Below are positions 1 through 7,843 of a stretch of DNA of 42,645 nucleotides, piece after piece. The position numbers were made by a program, and so were the translations under genes. Within the stretch, counting starts at the first letter, position 1; every line of letters begins with the position of its first letter. Under the pieces are notes generated by a model. It had not been told where the DNA came from and did not search any database. It worked only from the letters and a program-made list of their open reading frames with translations. This DNA comes from an uncultured Bacteroidales bacterium (GTDB lineage: Bacteria > Bacteroidota > Bacteroidia > Bacteroidales > Muribaculaceae): assembly GCA_949289215.1 (NCBI GenBank), contig CASENC010000050.1:1-42645 (forward strand), written 5' to 3'.

Positions 1-70
1 AATCGGTAAACTCGAAATTCTCCGTAATTACTTCCGGAAATACTGTTCGTAATACTTGCCATTGTTTCAT
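1..70 (-). CDS. Transposase N-terminal fragment (ISAon1-like), cut by window edge
   Basis: Reading leftward from the ATG at 70-68, the frame is open to the window edge. The peptide begins MKQWQVLRTVFPEVITENF. It matches the pattern of the truncated ORF at the right edge (LR-x-x-x-P-[DE]-V, then NF-[DE]), although the DNA is clearly different. This pattern resembles the short N-terminal protein of ISAon1-type Bacteroidetes transposases; that family name is from memory and unverified. A TATCTTTG promoter-like box lies just upstream. Only 23 codons are visible, so intactness cannot be judged. Confidence 0.5.
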   Translation of the reverse strand, partial: MKQWQVLRTVFPEVITENFEFTD

Positions 71-110
71 GCCACAAAGATACGTCTTTTACAAGATACG
101 AGCATGAACC

Positions 111-132
111 CCAACCGGGTTTTCGGACTGAC
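111..132 (-). repeat. Probable insertion-sequence terminal motif, left copy
   Basis: On the minus strand this reads TCAG, eight bases, then CCCGGTTGG, ending 49 bases before the transposase start at 70. The same TCAG-N8-CCCGGTTGG arrangement occurs on the plus strand at 42508-42528, 48 bases before the other transposase fragment. Shared motif, spacing and distance to the start codon suggest the outer ends of two related insertion sequences. The exact end and any target duplication cannot be fixed. Confidence 0.4.
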
Positions 133-193
133 CCTAATAAGTTGATTTCCATGGAATACGGGATCAGCGGATGGGGATAGCCCATGGGCATAC

Positions 194-226
194 AAAAAAG
201 CAGCTAAGCGTGTGGCTTAACTGCTT
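194..226 (-). terminator. Intrinsic terminator of the tRNA gene
   Basis: On the minus strand a 12-bp stem (AAGCAGTTAAGC with GCTTAGCTGCTT, one G-T pair) closes a five-base loop and is followed directly by six T. It starts 12 bases after the tRNA 3' end, so it terminates the tRNA transcript. Confidence 0.85.
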
Positions 227-237
227 GATTGCTTGTG

Positions 238-311
238 TGGTCCCACTTGGGCTTGAACCAAGGACCCCCTGATTATGAGTCAGATGCTCTAACCAACTGA
301 GCTATGGGACC
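238..311 (-). tRNA. tRNA with CAT anticodon (Met, or Ile2 read by lysidine)
   Basis: The minus strand folds into a full cloverleaf: 7-bp acceptor stem GGTCCCA/TGGGACC, D arm GCTC/GAGC, anticodon stem TCTGA/TCAGG around CTCATAA, T arm CTTGG/CCAAG with loop TTCAAGC, and discriminator A. The loop places CAT at 34-36, giving elongator Met by the plain code. The acceptor pairs C4-G69 and C5-G68 and the T-loop TTCAAG look more like the E. coli Ile2 tRNA, whose C34 is changed to lysidine by TilS, than like E. coli elongator Met. It is not an initiator tRNA, because the acceptor begins with a paired G and the three G-C pairs of the initiator anticodon stem are absent. CCA is not encoded (ACAC follows), so it must be added. 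Confidence 0.95.
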
Positions 312-338
312 TGCTTATTGATTGCTCAAAAGCGATTG

Positions 339-369
339 CAAAATTATAAAACATATTTCACTTTTGCAA
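339..369 (-). promoter_or_regulatory. Bacteroidetes-type promoter of the tRNA gene
   Basis: On the minus strand, TTG (369-367), a 20-base spacer and TAATTTTG (346-339) fit the -33/-7 consensus of the Bacteroidetes primary sigma factor. Transcription should start near 332, leaving about 20 bases of 5' leader for RNase P to remove. Confidence 0.7.
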
Positions 370-424
370 CAATATCGTGGAATATTTTTCAAAAAAATTT
401 CCAAACCCTGCATAACGAGTCGTG

Positions 425-2368
425 TCATGGCACAAGGCGGTTGCCGGTCATGCGTTGCATATATTGTTGGATTATGGCTTTTAACTCATTTTCCATCAGC
501 GATATAGTATCGACAGGAGCAATAGGCAGAATGTTATTTTTAAGCAAAACGTCTTCCTTATACTTATATGCGGCCACCGGTTTGTCGCCATCGAATTGCA
601 ACAGGTAATCACCTTTTACATACTGGTAAATTCCATTATAATTCACGGCAAATGTTTCGGCAGGCGACGTGGCAAGCAAGTCACAGCCGAATGCCACATA
701 TGGATTATCATAACCAAGGTAACCAAGCACAGTGGGCATAATATCGATTTGCTGGGCTACCACATCGTCGCGCAATCCCACCAATGTGCTGTCGCCGGGA
801 GTATAAAATATCACGGGCACTTCAAACAGTCCGAGGTCGGTCTGGTAACGAGCAATATCCGACTGGTTAGTGTGGTCGGCAGTGATTACAAACAACGTAT
901 TGTCAAACCATGATGTCCGGCTTGCCGATTCAAAGAAACGGCGCAAGGCGTGGTCGGTATAACGTATGCACTTGTGTATAGGCACTTCCCCTTCGGGAAA
1001 AGTGTCGCGGTATTGCTCGGGGATTACAAACGGGTGATGCGAAGAAGCGGTGAAAATGGCAGTCATAAACGGCTCTTGCATACGGTTCATCACACTGCAA
1101 TAATATTGCATGAACGGCTCATCCCAAATGGCCCATGTGCCATCAAAATCACCGGTACCCACTTCACGGTCATACTCGTTCTTACCATAATATTGCTTGA
1201 AACCAGTCGCACGGGCAAATGCCTGGAAACCCATCGACCCATTTGGCGCTCCATGGAAAAACGCCGTTTCATAGCCTTTTTTATCAAGCTCGCCGGCAAT
1301 TCCCGATACATCGTTGAGCGATGCCGGGGTAAGGAAAAACGGTTCAACGAACATGGGTATGCCCGACAATACCGACGGCATACCATCGATGCTCTTGCGA
1401 CCGTTGGAATAACTGTGGCTGAATGTGAGCGAACGGCCTACAAGTTCATCGGTAAACGGCGTGAACCCTTCATACCCCGGCACATCCCGGTTAAGGCTCC
1501 CTATATATTCCTTGCCGAAACTCTCGATAATAATCACCACCACATTCTTGGAGTTGAATGTAACCGTATCGGCAGGAACATGAACCGGAGTGAAAAGCCG
1601 TTCCATATCGGCATCGGGCATATATTGAGGCACTTCAAAAGCTTGTTTACCTATGGTGCGGATAATTGAAAACGGTGTGTTCAAAACCACCGCTGCTTCA
1701 ACCGGGCGGTTCACATACTGGTTGGCATTGCTTATGGTGATGGGACGAACCGCAGCACCTATACCGCCGCGTATGCCAAAGATACAAAGCGGAACCACCA
1801 CAAGCAACGACACCACTTGCGTGGCATAATAGCGCAACAATCCCTTGCTGCGGCATCCTGCCTGTGGCACACGGTACAACTTCGACATTCCCCACACCAT
1901 AAATATGAAAACAAGCAGCAGCCACCAATGCATGGCCAGCTCCTTGAACACTATCGACAACAAATTGTCTTCATTGCCAAACTCGCTAAACACTGTAGCC
2001 GTGGTGCGCCTGCCGGTAAACTTGAAGTAAACCGTATCGGCAAGGTTTGCGACAAGAGCCACCGAATTAAGTGCCACCCATGTCCACTTTGTAACACGAT
2101 AATATGTTACATTTTCCTTCCAATGCAACGGCAACAGCACCATTACCATATAAAGCAGGTTGCAATAAATCACCCCCGAAGTGTCAAACACCAAAGCTCC
2201 TTGCAGCATCTCGCCCAAAAGCTTCCACGACATATAGTCGATGAAATAGCTGCTGTTTGCCCAAAAAAATATCAAGCGCGCAACAAAGAAAATTACATAT
2301 GACAATACAATGTTACACACCAAACTACCCACAAGCGAGCGGGCAAATTTTTTTAACGACAATACCAT
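425..2368 (-). CDS. LTA synthase/sulfatase-family membrane phosphotransferase
   Basis: A 647-residue protein with about five hydrophobic segments in the first ~210 residues, then an extracytoplasmic alkaline-phosphatase-fold domain. Members move phosphoglycerol or phosphoethanolamine groups onto envelope glycans. Expected active-site residues are visible: Glu in IIIESFG (~282), a nucleophile in NGRKSIDG (Ser ~326, where LtaS has Thr), and the Asp-His pair in ITADHTN (~498). Bacteroidetes lack lipoteichoic acid, so LPS, lipid A or a periplasmic glycan is the likely acceptor (inference). The frame extends upstream to a TTG at 2401, but that codon lies inside the TAATTTTG promoter box, so I place the start at the ATG at 2368. 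It follows three sugar-transfer and kinase genes on the same strand. Confidence 0.85.
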   Translation of the reverse strand: MVLSLKKFARSLVGSLVCNIVLSYVIFFVARLIFFWANSSYFIDYMSWKLLGEMLQGALVFDTSGVIYCNLLYMVMVLLPLHWKENVTYYRVTKWTWVALNSVALVANLADTVYFKFTGRRTTATVFSEFGNEDNLLSIVFKELAMHWWLLLVFIFMVWGMSKLYRVPQAGCRSKGLLRYYATQVVSLLVVVPLCIFGIRGGIGAAVRPITISNANQYVNRPVEAAVVLNTPFSIIRTIGKQAFEVPQYMPDADMERLFTPVHVPADTVTFNSKNVVVIIIESFGKEYIGSLNRDVPGYEGFTPFTDELVGRSLTFSHSYSNGRKSIDGMPSVLSGIPMFVEPFFLTPASLNDVSGIAGELDKKGYETAFFHGAPNGSMGFQAFARATGFKQYYGKNEYDREVGTGDFDGTWAIWDEPFMQYYCSVMNRMQEPFMTAIFTASSHHPFVIPEQYRDTFPEGEVPIHKCIRYTDHALRRFFESASRTSWFDNTLFVITADHTNQSDIARYQTDLGLFEVPVIFYTPGDSTLVGLRDDVVAQQIDIMPTVLGYLGYDNPYVAFGCDLLATSPAETFAVNYNGIYQYVKGDYLLQFDGDKPVAAYKYKEDVLLKNNILPIAPVDTISLMENELKAIIQQYMQRMTGNRLVP

Positions 2369-2398
2369 AAATTTTTGTACACAGTTAATACAAGTGCA

Positions 2399-2406
2399 CA
2401 AAATTA
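2399..2406 (-). promoter_or_regulatory. -7 box upstream of the LTA-synthase-like gene
   Basis: TAATTTTG on the minus strand ends 30 bases before the chosen ATG. No convincing -33 TTG is seen at the right distance. It may give this gene its own transcript besides read-through from the glycosyltransferase genes. Confidence 0.4.
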
Positions 2407-2443
2407 CAAATGAAGCGGAAAATAAACGAGAGAAAAACTGCTT

Positions 2444-3211
2444 TTATCTTTTAAACAACCCTAATAGGCTATCTTTTAAGTGCTTTATGCGACATTTCCT
2501 GTTAAATCGGCGATGACGATGTTTCCACCATCGGCGTGAAGCATCGACACGCTCGTCGGCAAATTGTTCCTTATCGGCAATGCCCATTATGGATGCATAT
2601 CGCAATGCAAGGTCGCGCAACGAATTGAAATCTTCATTTATGCCATTGAAGTTTTCATACAACCTTTTGCGCGAAGTTTCATGAAACTTCATGCGATTTA
2701 TATCGATAAGGTAAAACCTGTAATCATGGTCATATAGCACATTACCCGGCGTGAAATCACGATGGAACACCCCGGCAGAATGAAGCCCGGCCATAAGCCG
2801 CGCAGTGCCGTCGGCAATCGTGTCGCCATCGCTACGTTCGCCCCACCACCTTATGTCGTTGGCGTCGGTTATCATAAGGCACACATAATAACTGCGATAA
2901 AGCAACCCGTGCCGATACGTTTCCACATATGCCACAGGCTCGGGAGTAAGGAATCCAAGCCGCAGCAGCTCCATGGCGTGTTCATAAGAACGGCAGGCCT
3001 TGCCCTTGCGGAAAAAGGTATAAACAATGCGGTTGAACCACATCGGCACCTTAAAACTTTTAATTGACAAGTCCACGCCGCTTTCAACCGTATGGAACAA
3101 TGTGTTGCGACCGGGATATATCACACGCCCCAATTGCTCGCGACGATTGGGTATCGAGCGTAAATAATCGCCCAAAGCAGCCTCATACTTAGGATTTATG
3201 ACAATTTTCAT
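2444..3211 (-). CDS. Kdo/LPS-kinase-like protein (InaA/WaaP type)
   Basis: A 255-residue soluble protein with a bacterial kinase fold typical of sugar kinases that phosphorylate Kdo or heptose of the LPS inner core. Visible landmarks are a possible ATP-binding Lys (~51, LSIKSF), the catalytic loop HRDFTPGNVL (150-159), and the metal-binding Asp in LIDINRM (~170). The start overlaps the stop of the upstream GT4 gene as ATGA (3208-3211), so the two are translationally coupled. The context of GT2, GT4 and an LTA-synthase-like enzyme supports a role in modifying LPS core or another surface glycan. The exact acceptor sugar is unknown. Confidence 0.8.
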   Translation of the reverse strand: MKIVINPKYEAALGDYLRSIPNRREQLGRVIYPGRNTLFHTVESGVDLSIKSFKVPMWFNRIVYTFFRKGKACRSYEHAMELLRLGFLTPEPVAYVETYRHGLLYRSYYVCLMITDANDIRWWGERSDGDTIADGTARLMAGLHSAGVFHRDFTPGNVLYDHDYRFYLIDINRMKFHETSRKRLYENFNGINEDFNSLRDLALRYASIMGIADKEQFADERVDASRRWWKHRHRRFNRKCRIKHLKDSLLGLFKR

Positions 3212-4299
3212 TGTTTAAAAGCCCCGGTTATGCGTTCCATAAAATGGTTGTAATCAAGATTACTGTCAAACTCACATTTGGCGTTTTTTCCCATTTCGGC
3301 ACACAACGCATCGTCATCGAGCAGCCGCTCGATGGCGTCGGCAAGGGCTTTATAGTCGCCGGGCGGCACAAGCAATCCCGTTCGCCCGTCTTCTATATAC
3401 TCGGGTTGAGCACCGTTATTGGTAGTAATATGCACCTTGCCCAGCATCATATATTCGATATTAGTTATTCCGAAAGCCTCACGCACTATCGACGGCAACA
3501 CGCCAATGTCGCATTGCGCCACAAGCGGCTGCACGTGGTCTTGATAAGGAATGAACGATACATTGTGCAGCAACTGGTTGGCAATTATGAACGCCTTTAT
3601 CTCGCCCATATATTTCACCTCACCGCTACCCATCAGCACCAGGTGGAAACGCCTCTTGTCGAGCTGTGTGATTGCCCTCAGCAATATCGAAATCCCCTTT
3701 TCCTCGCATATGCGCCCATGAAACATTATGAGCTTCTTTTCGGGTGCTATACCATAACGGTCGCGAATGTCAAATGGAGGGACCTCCACCGGGTCGCGCT
3801 TCACACTGTCATATATTACCGCCGTTTTAGACAAGTCGAGCGATGGCATATTAAGCATAAACTCGTTGCGGGCCAGTTCCGAAACGAAGATAATGCCGTC
3901 AAGCTCATTATATATCATGCGGTGTACAAAACCTTTCTTGGCTCGCTCCACAGTGTGGACGGTGAGAATTATCCTTGTGTTGCGGTTTTCTGATATGCGC
4001 CTTGCAATCAAAGCCATGCGGGCATCTTTCACATTATGCACGTGCACGACATTGCGCCCCTTCTTTATCAACCGTGCAAAGCGTATGGGGCTTTCAAAAT
4101 CGGCCTTGCGCCTCAACGGTAATATTGAAATGGGTATTTCAAGCGGACGGAAACGGCTGATTATGCTTTCGCGCTTGGTGGTCACAATCTCCACATAGTT
4201 GCCAATACGCTTCAATTCCGAAGCCAGGTCATACACATACTGCTCCACCCCGCTCCATTTTTTCCCCGACACGATATGGAAAACATTCAGGCTCATCAC
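3208..4299 (-). CDS. Glycosyltransferase family 4 (GT-B fold)
   Basis: A 363-residue retaining GT4-like enzyme. The N-terminal half begins with VFHIVSGKKWSGVEQYV, the glycine-containing acceptor loop. The C-terminal nucleotide-sugar half has FHGRICEEKG (193-202) and the signature EX7E as EAFGITNIE (274-282). No membrane segment is seen, so it acts at the inner face of the inner membrane. It starts 4 bases after the GT2 stop and overlaps the Kdo-kinase-like gene by 4 bases, so the three form one operon, probably for LPS core or another cell-surface saccharide. The sugar is not predictable. ATG codons 1 and 2 are adjacent; the second is equally possible. Confidence 0.88.
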   Translation of the reverse strand: MMSLNVFHIVSGKKWSGVEQYVYDLASELKRIGNYVEIVTTKRESIISRFRPLEIPISILPLRRKADFESPIRFARLIKKGRNVVHVHNVKDARMALIARRISENRNTRIILTVHTVERAKKGFVHRMIYNELDGIIFVSELARNEFMLNMPSLDLSKTAVIYDSVKRDPVEVPPFDIRDRYGIAPEKKLIMFHGRICEEKGISILLRAITQLDKRRFHLVLMGSGEVKYMGEIKAFIIANQLLHNVSFIPYQDHVQPLVAQCDIGVLPSIVREAFGITNIEYMMLGKVHITTNNGAQPEYIEDGRTGLLVPPGDYKALADAIERLLDDDALCAEMGKNAKCEFDSNLDYNHFMERITGAFKQ

Positions 4300-4303
4300 T
4301 ATT

Positions 4304-5080
4304 CTACGATTTCTTTGTTTCAGCCATCTTCTTACCGGCCTTCTTGGCCATTTTGTAAGTCACAAGCCGCATTGCCGCGGCAGTCCGGGCTATTTCTCTA
4401 CCTTCGGGTCCGTCAAGAAACCCTCGTTTGAAAATATAAGTACGCATATACGCCGCGATGGCGCGTAAATAAGCCCCGAAACAAGTTGGTCTTATTCCCG
4501 AAGCCACAATAACACGCGCTTCAAGCACGGCATAAGCAGCCTCTTTGCGGCGATGCTCGGCAACCGATGCCCGTCGATTGTGCATCAACAATCCTTCTAT
4601 GGGAGCGGGCCATAAAGTTGCAGGAAACGTCACACGCTCATGCACATCGCGCAAATTCCAGCTGGCATATCGCTTGTCGAAAAGCCGCGTCTGGCGGTCG
4701 GGCCACCAACCGCTGTGCCTCACCGGTTTTCCGCCAAAGAAATTAAGGCGCGAAACACTGTAAATGCGATGTTCAAACCCTTGCTCTTTCAGGCGTAATA
4801 TCGACCGGCGCAAATCATCGTCGAGATACTCGTCAGCATCAATCGACAACACGTAACTATTGGTTGCAAGCGACACCGCATATTGTTTCTGTGCACCGTA
4901 ACCGTCGAGTTTTCGCTGCTTCACCTTGCAGCCATACCGGTTGCACACTTCCACTGTTCCGTCGCTTGAAAAAGCATCGACTACGATAATCTCGTCGGCA
5001 ATACCCGCAAGCGATTCAAGGCATCTGCCTATGGTGGCAATACTGTTGTCGGTGATAATCGTCGCTGAAATCTTTGCCAT
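4304..5080 (-). CDS. Glycosyltransferase family 2 (WaaE/KdtX-like)
   Basis: A 258-residue GT-A-fold inverting transferase. It starts ISATIITDNS, has VVDAFSSDGT near 33-42 for nucleotide binding, and the metal-binding DAD in SIDADEYLD (81-83). The later stretch with FGGKPVRHSGWWPDRQTRLF is typical of the WaaE/KdtX type that adds a glucose to LPS inner core. The C-terminus is very basic (KMAKKAGKKMAETKKS), perhaps for membrane contact. First gene of the leftward glycan operon, with its own promoter about 30 bases upstream. Confidence 0.88.
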   Translation of the reverse strand: MAKISATIITDNSIATIGRCLESLAGIADEIIVVDAFSSDGTVEVCNRYGCKVKQRKLDGYGAQKQYAVSLATNSYVLSIDADEYLDDDLRRSILRLKEQGFEHRIYSVSRLNFFGGKPVRHSGWWPDRQTRLFDKRYASWNLRDVHERVTFPATLWPAPIEGLLMHNRRASVAEHRRKEAAYAVLEARVIVASGIRPTCFGAYLRAIAAYMRTYIFKRGFLDGPEGREIARTAAAMRLVTYKMAKKAGKKMAETKKS

Positions 5081-5105
5081 GGCCTACATCAGTTGTTTTA
5101 TTTCA

Positions 5106-5137
5106 CAAATATAACAATTCCGTGTGAATTTACCCAA
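5106..5137 (-). promoter_or_regulatory. Promoter of the glycan operon
   Basis: On the minus strand TTG (5137-5135), a 21-base spacer and TATATTTG (5113-5106) match the Bacteroidetes -33/-7 pattern. The GT2 ATG is 25 bases downstream. Confidence 0.65.
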
Positions 5138-5157
5138 CCCGACAAATAATTATCATA

Positions 5158-6030
5158 TCAAAATGGCAAATCATAACTCGGAATATTTTCTTCCCGAAGA
5201 AATGTTGAACCTGCATTCTCTAAAACAGCAATATCATAAATCTTTTTACGATATAAATCAAAATTTGATATTTGTTCTATTTCTTTTTTACGATTTTGAC
5301 TAAGAATAAGGAATTCTTCTTCTTTGTCTATTCCTAAAAAGCGTCTTCCAAGAAGATTAGCAGCAATTCCGGTAGTACTACTTCCTGTAAATGGATCAAG
5401 AATCCATGCTCCACGGTTGGTCGATGCCAGAATAATACGGGACAATACCGACAAAGGTTTTTGTGTTGGATGTTTTCCACATGATTTTTCCCACCGCGCA
5501 ATAGCCGGCAAACGCCATACATCTGTCATTTGTTTGCCTTCATTGATTTGCTTCATTATATCATAATTATAGCAATGCGGAACTTTAGCCGATTTACGTG
5601 CCCATATGATAAACTCGGTTGAATAAGTAAAATAACGACGTGAAATATTTGGTGGAGGATTAGTCTTTACCCATGTCACAACATTCAAGATTTTAAAACA
5701 AAGTTCTGTCAAAATATTAGCAATAGAAAAAATATTATGATATGTTCCACTTATCCAAATAGTTCCGTTCTCCTTTAATTTACTGCGACATTCTTTTATC
5801 CATGCCATATTAAAAGAATTCACATATTCCAAAGTGCCGCCTTTATCCCATTCACCTTTATCCACACAAACAATTTTTCCATTTTGCATACTTATCCCAC
5901 CGTTACTTAAAAAATATGGAGGGTCGGCAAATATCATATCAAACTTAAAATCAAACTGCTTCAACAATTTGATACAATCTCCATGAAGAAGAGTAAAGGC
6001 ACGATCAATGGATTTAAAATAAGCAATCAT
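5158..6030 (-). CDS. DpnA/MboC-type DNA adenine methyltransferase (second GATC methylase)
   Basis: A 290-residue methyltransferase with catalytic DPPY (36-39, FADPPYFLS) ahead of the AdoMet motif DPFTGSSTTG (212-221) and KHPTQKP (~187). This motif order makes it a beta-class enzyme like M2.DpnII (DpnA) and M.MboIC. Such enzymes methylate adenine in GATC and can act on single-stranded or unmethylated DNA, protecting incoming or replicating DNA. It starts 2 bases after the endonuclease stop and is last in a three-gene operon. The DNA is much more A+T-rich than the flanks, as expected for an acquired cassette. Confidence 0.88.
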   Translation of the reverse strand: MIAYFKSIDRAFTLLHGDCIKLLKQFDFKFDMIFADPPYFLSNGGISMQNGKIVCVDKGEWDKGGTLEYVNSFNMAWIKECRSKLKENGTIWISGTYHNIFSIANILTELCFKILNVVTWVKTNPPPNISRRYFTYSTEFIIWARKSAKVPHCYNYDIMKQINEGKQMTDVWRLPAIARWEKSCGKHPTQKPLSVLSRIILASTNRGAWILDPFTGSSTTGIAANLLGRRFLGIDKEEEFLILSQNRKKEIEQISNFDLYRKKIYDIAVLENAGSTFLREENIPSYDLPF

Positions 6031-6032
6031 TC

Positions 6033-6893
6033 TTAAACCATTATTTTATTAATAATGCCATTTTCCAAATCGTTAATATTATAGATATGCTCAAGTACAT
6101 CAAAAGTTTCTTCCAAATTATTACGGGCACTGTTCCATCCTTGACCATCAGTAAACCAAACAAACGTAAAATCCGTAAGATCTTTCGTTTCTAAAGTAAT
6201 AGTCTTATAACTTCGTGCTGTTTCATTTAATTTAGAACCGCTACTACCATAAAAATTTGTTTCTATGCCATATACCATAGATGGTGTTTTTACAACAAAA
6301 TCAAAACGTTTTTCTGTCTTCCCTTGATTTGAGATAGAAGATAGATCTATACTAAATTTATTTTCTATTTCATGAATATACATTTCTTTAAAATATGTAC
6401 TGTCTTTTTTAAATCCAGCTTTTTTAATAAACGCCTCAACAAGATTTTCCATCAAATGTCCACCCCTGTTTTTTCTTCCATTTGAATCTAATCCCGTTTC
6501 CACACCAGTAACATAATCAACAAGGCTTCCTATGATACGATTTTCAAGTAAATTAAAAATGCCTGTTTTACGCATAAAAACTTTATATTGCTCTATATCA
6601 TAATTCATTATTCTGAAATTATAACAAAAGCTTCCATCTTCATCCAAAACCTCAATATCCATTTCCCGTTTTGCAATTAAAATAGGAATACACTTCAGTA
6701 TATTTGGATAAGAAGTTACTAACTTATCAAATTCAATTTCAATGTTTTTACTACCAATAAGGGAATTCATGATATTCAATTCCACTTTAATAGAATCGAC
6801 ATTTGTAAAAACTTTACCAAAATCTATATAATATTGATAATCTGCAATGCTCTTACGAAATTGTGCAAGCCAGTTATTGAAATCTCTTTTCAT
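6033..6893 (-). CDS. DpnII/MboI-family type II restriction endonuclease (GATC)
   Basis: A 286-residue protein with the DpnII endonuclease pattern. The central GGHLMENLVEAFIKKAGF is conserved in the family. The likely PD-(D/E)xK core is KRFDFVV (Asp ~198) followed by YGIETNFYG (Glu ~211), with Asn where Lys usually stands; DpnII-like enzymes tolerate this. It should cut unmethylated GATC. It lies between two adenine methylases with 2-base gaps on each side, so all three are one transcript. No frameshift or stop is present, so the system looks intact. Confidence 0.9.
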   Translation of the reverse strand: MKRDFNNWLAQFRKSIADYQYYIDFGKVFTNVDSIKVELNIMNSLIGSKNIEIEFDKLVTSYPNILKCIPILIAKREMDIEVLDEDGSFCYNFRIMNYDIEQYKVFMRKTGIFNLLENRIIGSLVDYVTGVETGLDSNGRKNRGGHLMENLVEAFIKKAGFKKDSTYFKEMYIHEIENKFSIDLSSISNQGKTEKRFDFVVKTPSMVYGIETNFYGSSGSKLNETARSYKTITLETKDLTDFTFVWFTDGQGWNSARNNLEETFDVLEHIYNINDLENGIINKIMV

Positions 6894-6895
6894 AA

Positions 6896-7810
6896 TTACT
6901 TATTATATTCTGTAATATTGGAAATCATCAATTCTGATAATTTACCTCTTTTACTTGAATTGGCATTAACCATTCGTGTTGCCATGACCCGTTTAATGGT
7001 ATATGCTTTATATATGTCATCAAAAAAATTATTATTCTTATCATTACCCTTTACATCTGAATTGCTCAGAATAAAATGAGCTTTACATACCGATATTTCA
7101 TGACAAAAATCTCGCAATCTTATTTGTTCGCTATCATCAAATTCCTCTTTCGCATATGAATTAAACGATGAAGTTTTACTTAATGGTTTATATGGTGGAT
7201 CAAAATAAAACAAAGCGTTTGGAGTAGCATAAATAATTGTTTCTGAAAAATCACCACATAATATTTCAACTTTCTGTAAAATCTTAGAATCAGCCAAAAT
7301 AGTATCTTTATCACAAATCTTAGGATTGGCATATCTACCATGAGGAACATTAAATTTCCCCTTAGAATTCACCCTATACAAGCCATTAAAACATGTCCTG
7401 TTTAAAAAAATGAATAAAGCAGCCACTTCTACATCTGACAAAGATGATAAATTATATATATCACGTTTTTTTAAATAATAATTTTTTCTGCCCACTTCAT
7501 CTAAAGGAATATATTCATTTTGAATAGTTTCCAATTGCGCAATTAGTTTATCAGGTTGATATTTAATAACTTTATATGTAGTTATCAAATGAGGATTGAT
7601 ATCATTAATTACTGCTTTTTTTATATTAGGAAATTGTTGCAATATCCAAAATAAAACAGCACCACCTCCAACAAAAGGTTCTACATAGAGAATATCTTCA
7701 TTTTGCAACAAATCCGATGGTAAAGAACGCTTTATATCTTTCAAAAGCTGCGTCTTTCCACCAACCCATTTCACAAAAGGTTTTGCTAACATCAATATTG
7801 TGTCGTTCAT
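6896..7810 (-). CDS. Dam-family DNA adenine methyltransferase (DpnM/MboA type)
   Basis: A 304-residue alpha-class N6-adenine methylase. It starts with the FVKWVGGKTQLL signature, has AdoMet motif EPFVGGG (44-50), and DPPY at 204-207 with FYFDPPYKPLS. The intervening FLNRTCFNGLYRVNSKG is typical of Dam/DpnM target recognition, so the substrate is GATC. It is first in the operon, so host DNA is protected before the nuclease is made. The start at 7810 is chosen because a TATCTTTG promoter box lies 25 bases upstream; the inner Met at residue 7 is possible. Confidence 0.92.
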   Translation of the reverse strand: MNDTILMLAKPFVKWVGGKTQLLKDIKRSLPSDLLQNEDILYVEPFVGGGAVLFWILQQFPNIKKAVINDINPHLITTYKVIKYQPDKLIAQLETIQNEYIPLDEVGRKNYYLKKRDIYNLSSLSDVEVAALFIFLNRTCFNGLYRVNSKGKFNVPHGRYANPKICDKDTILADSKILQKVEILCGDFSETIIYATPNALFYFDPPYKPLSKTSSFNSYAKEEFDDSEQIRLRDFCHEISVCKAHFILSNSDVKGNDKNNNFFDDIYKAYTIKRVMATRMVNANSSKRGKLSELMISNITEYNK

Positions 7811-7835
7811 ATCAGATACGATTGTTTACTATATG

Positions 7836-7843
7836 CAAAGATA
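7836..7843 (-). promoter_or_regulatory. -7 box of the restriction-modification operon
   Basis: A perfect TATCTTTG on the minus strand. The -33 element is unclear (a TTG lies about 23 bases upstream). No control (C) gene is visible, so expression is probably set by this promoter and gene order. Confidence 0.55.

Noticed and set aside
161-172. Twelve-base match GGATCAGCGGAT at 161-172 and 42505-42516
   Set aside because: The right copy overlaps the IS end but the left copy lies about 30 bases outside the left IS motif and shares nothing more. A 12-base match is expected by chance in a window this long.
2369-2401. Upstream TTG start for the LTA-synthase-like gene
   Set aside because: The codon overlaps the TAATTTTG promoter box. 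The same reasoning removed upstream TTG or GTG starts for the DUF4254, AraC-type, MutS and CcsA genes and the toxin.
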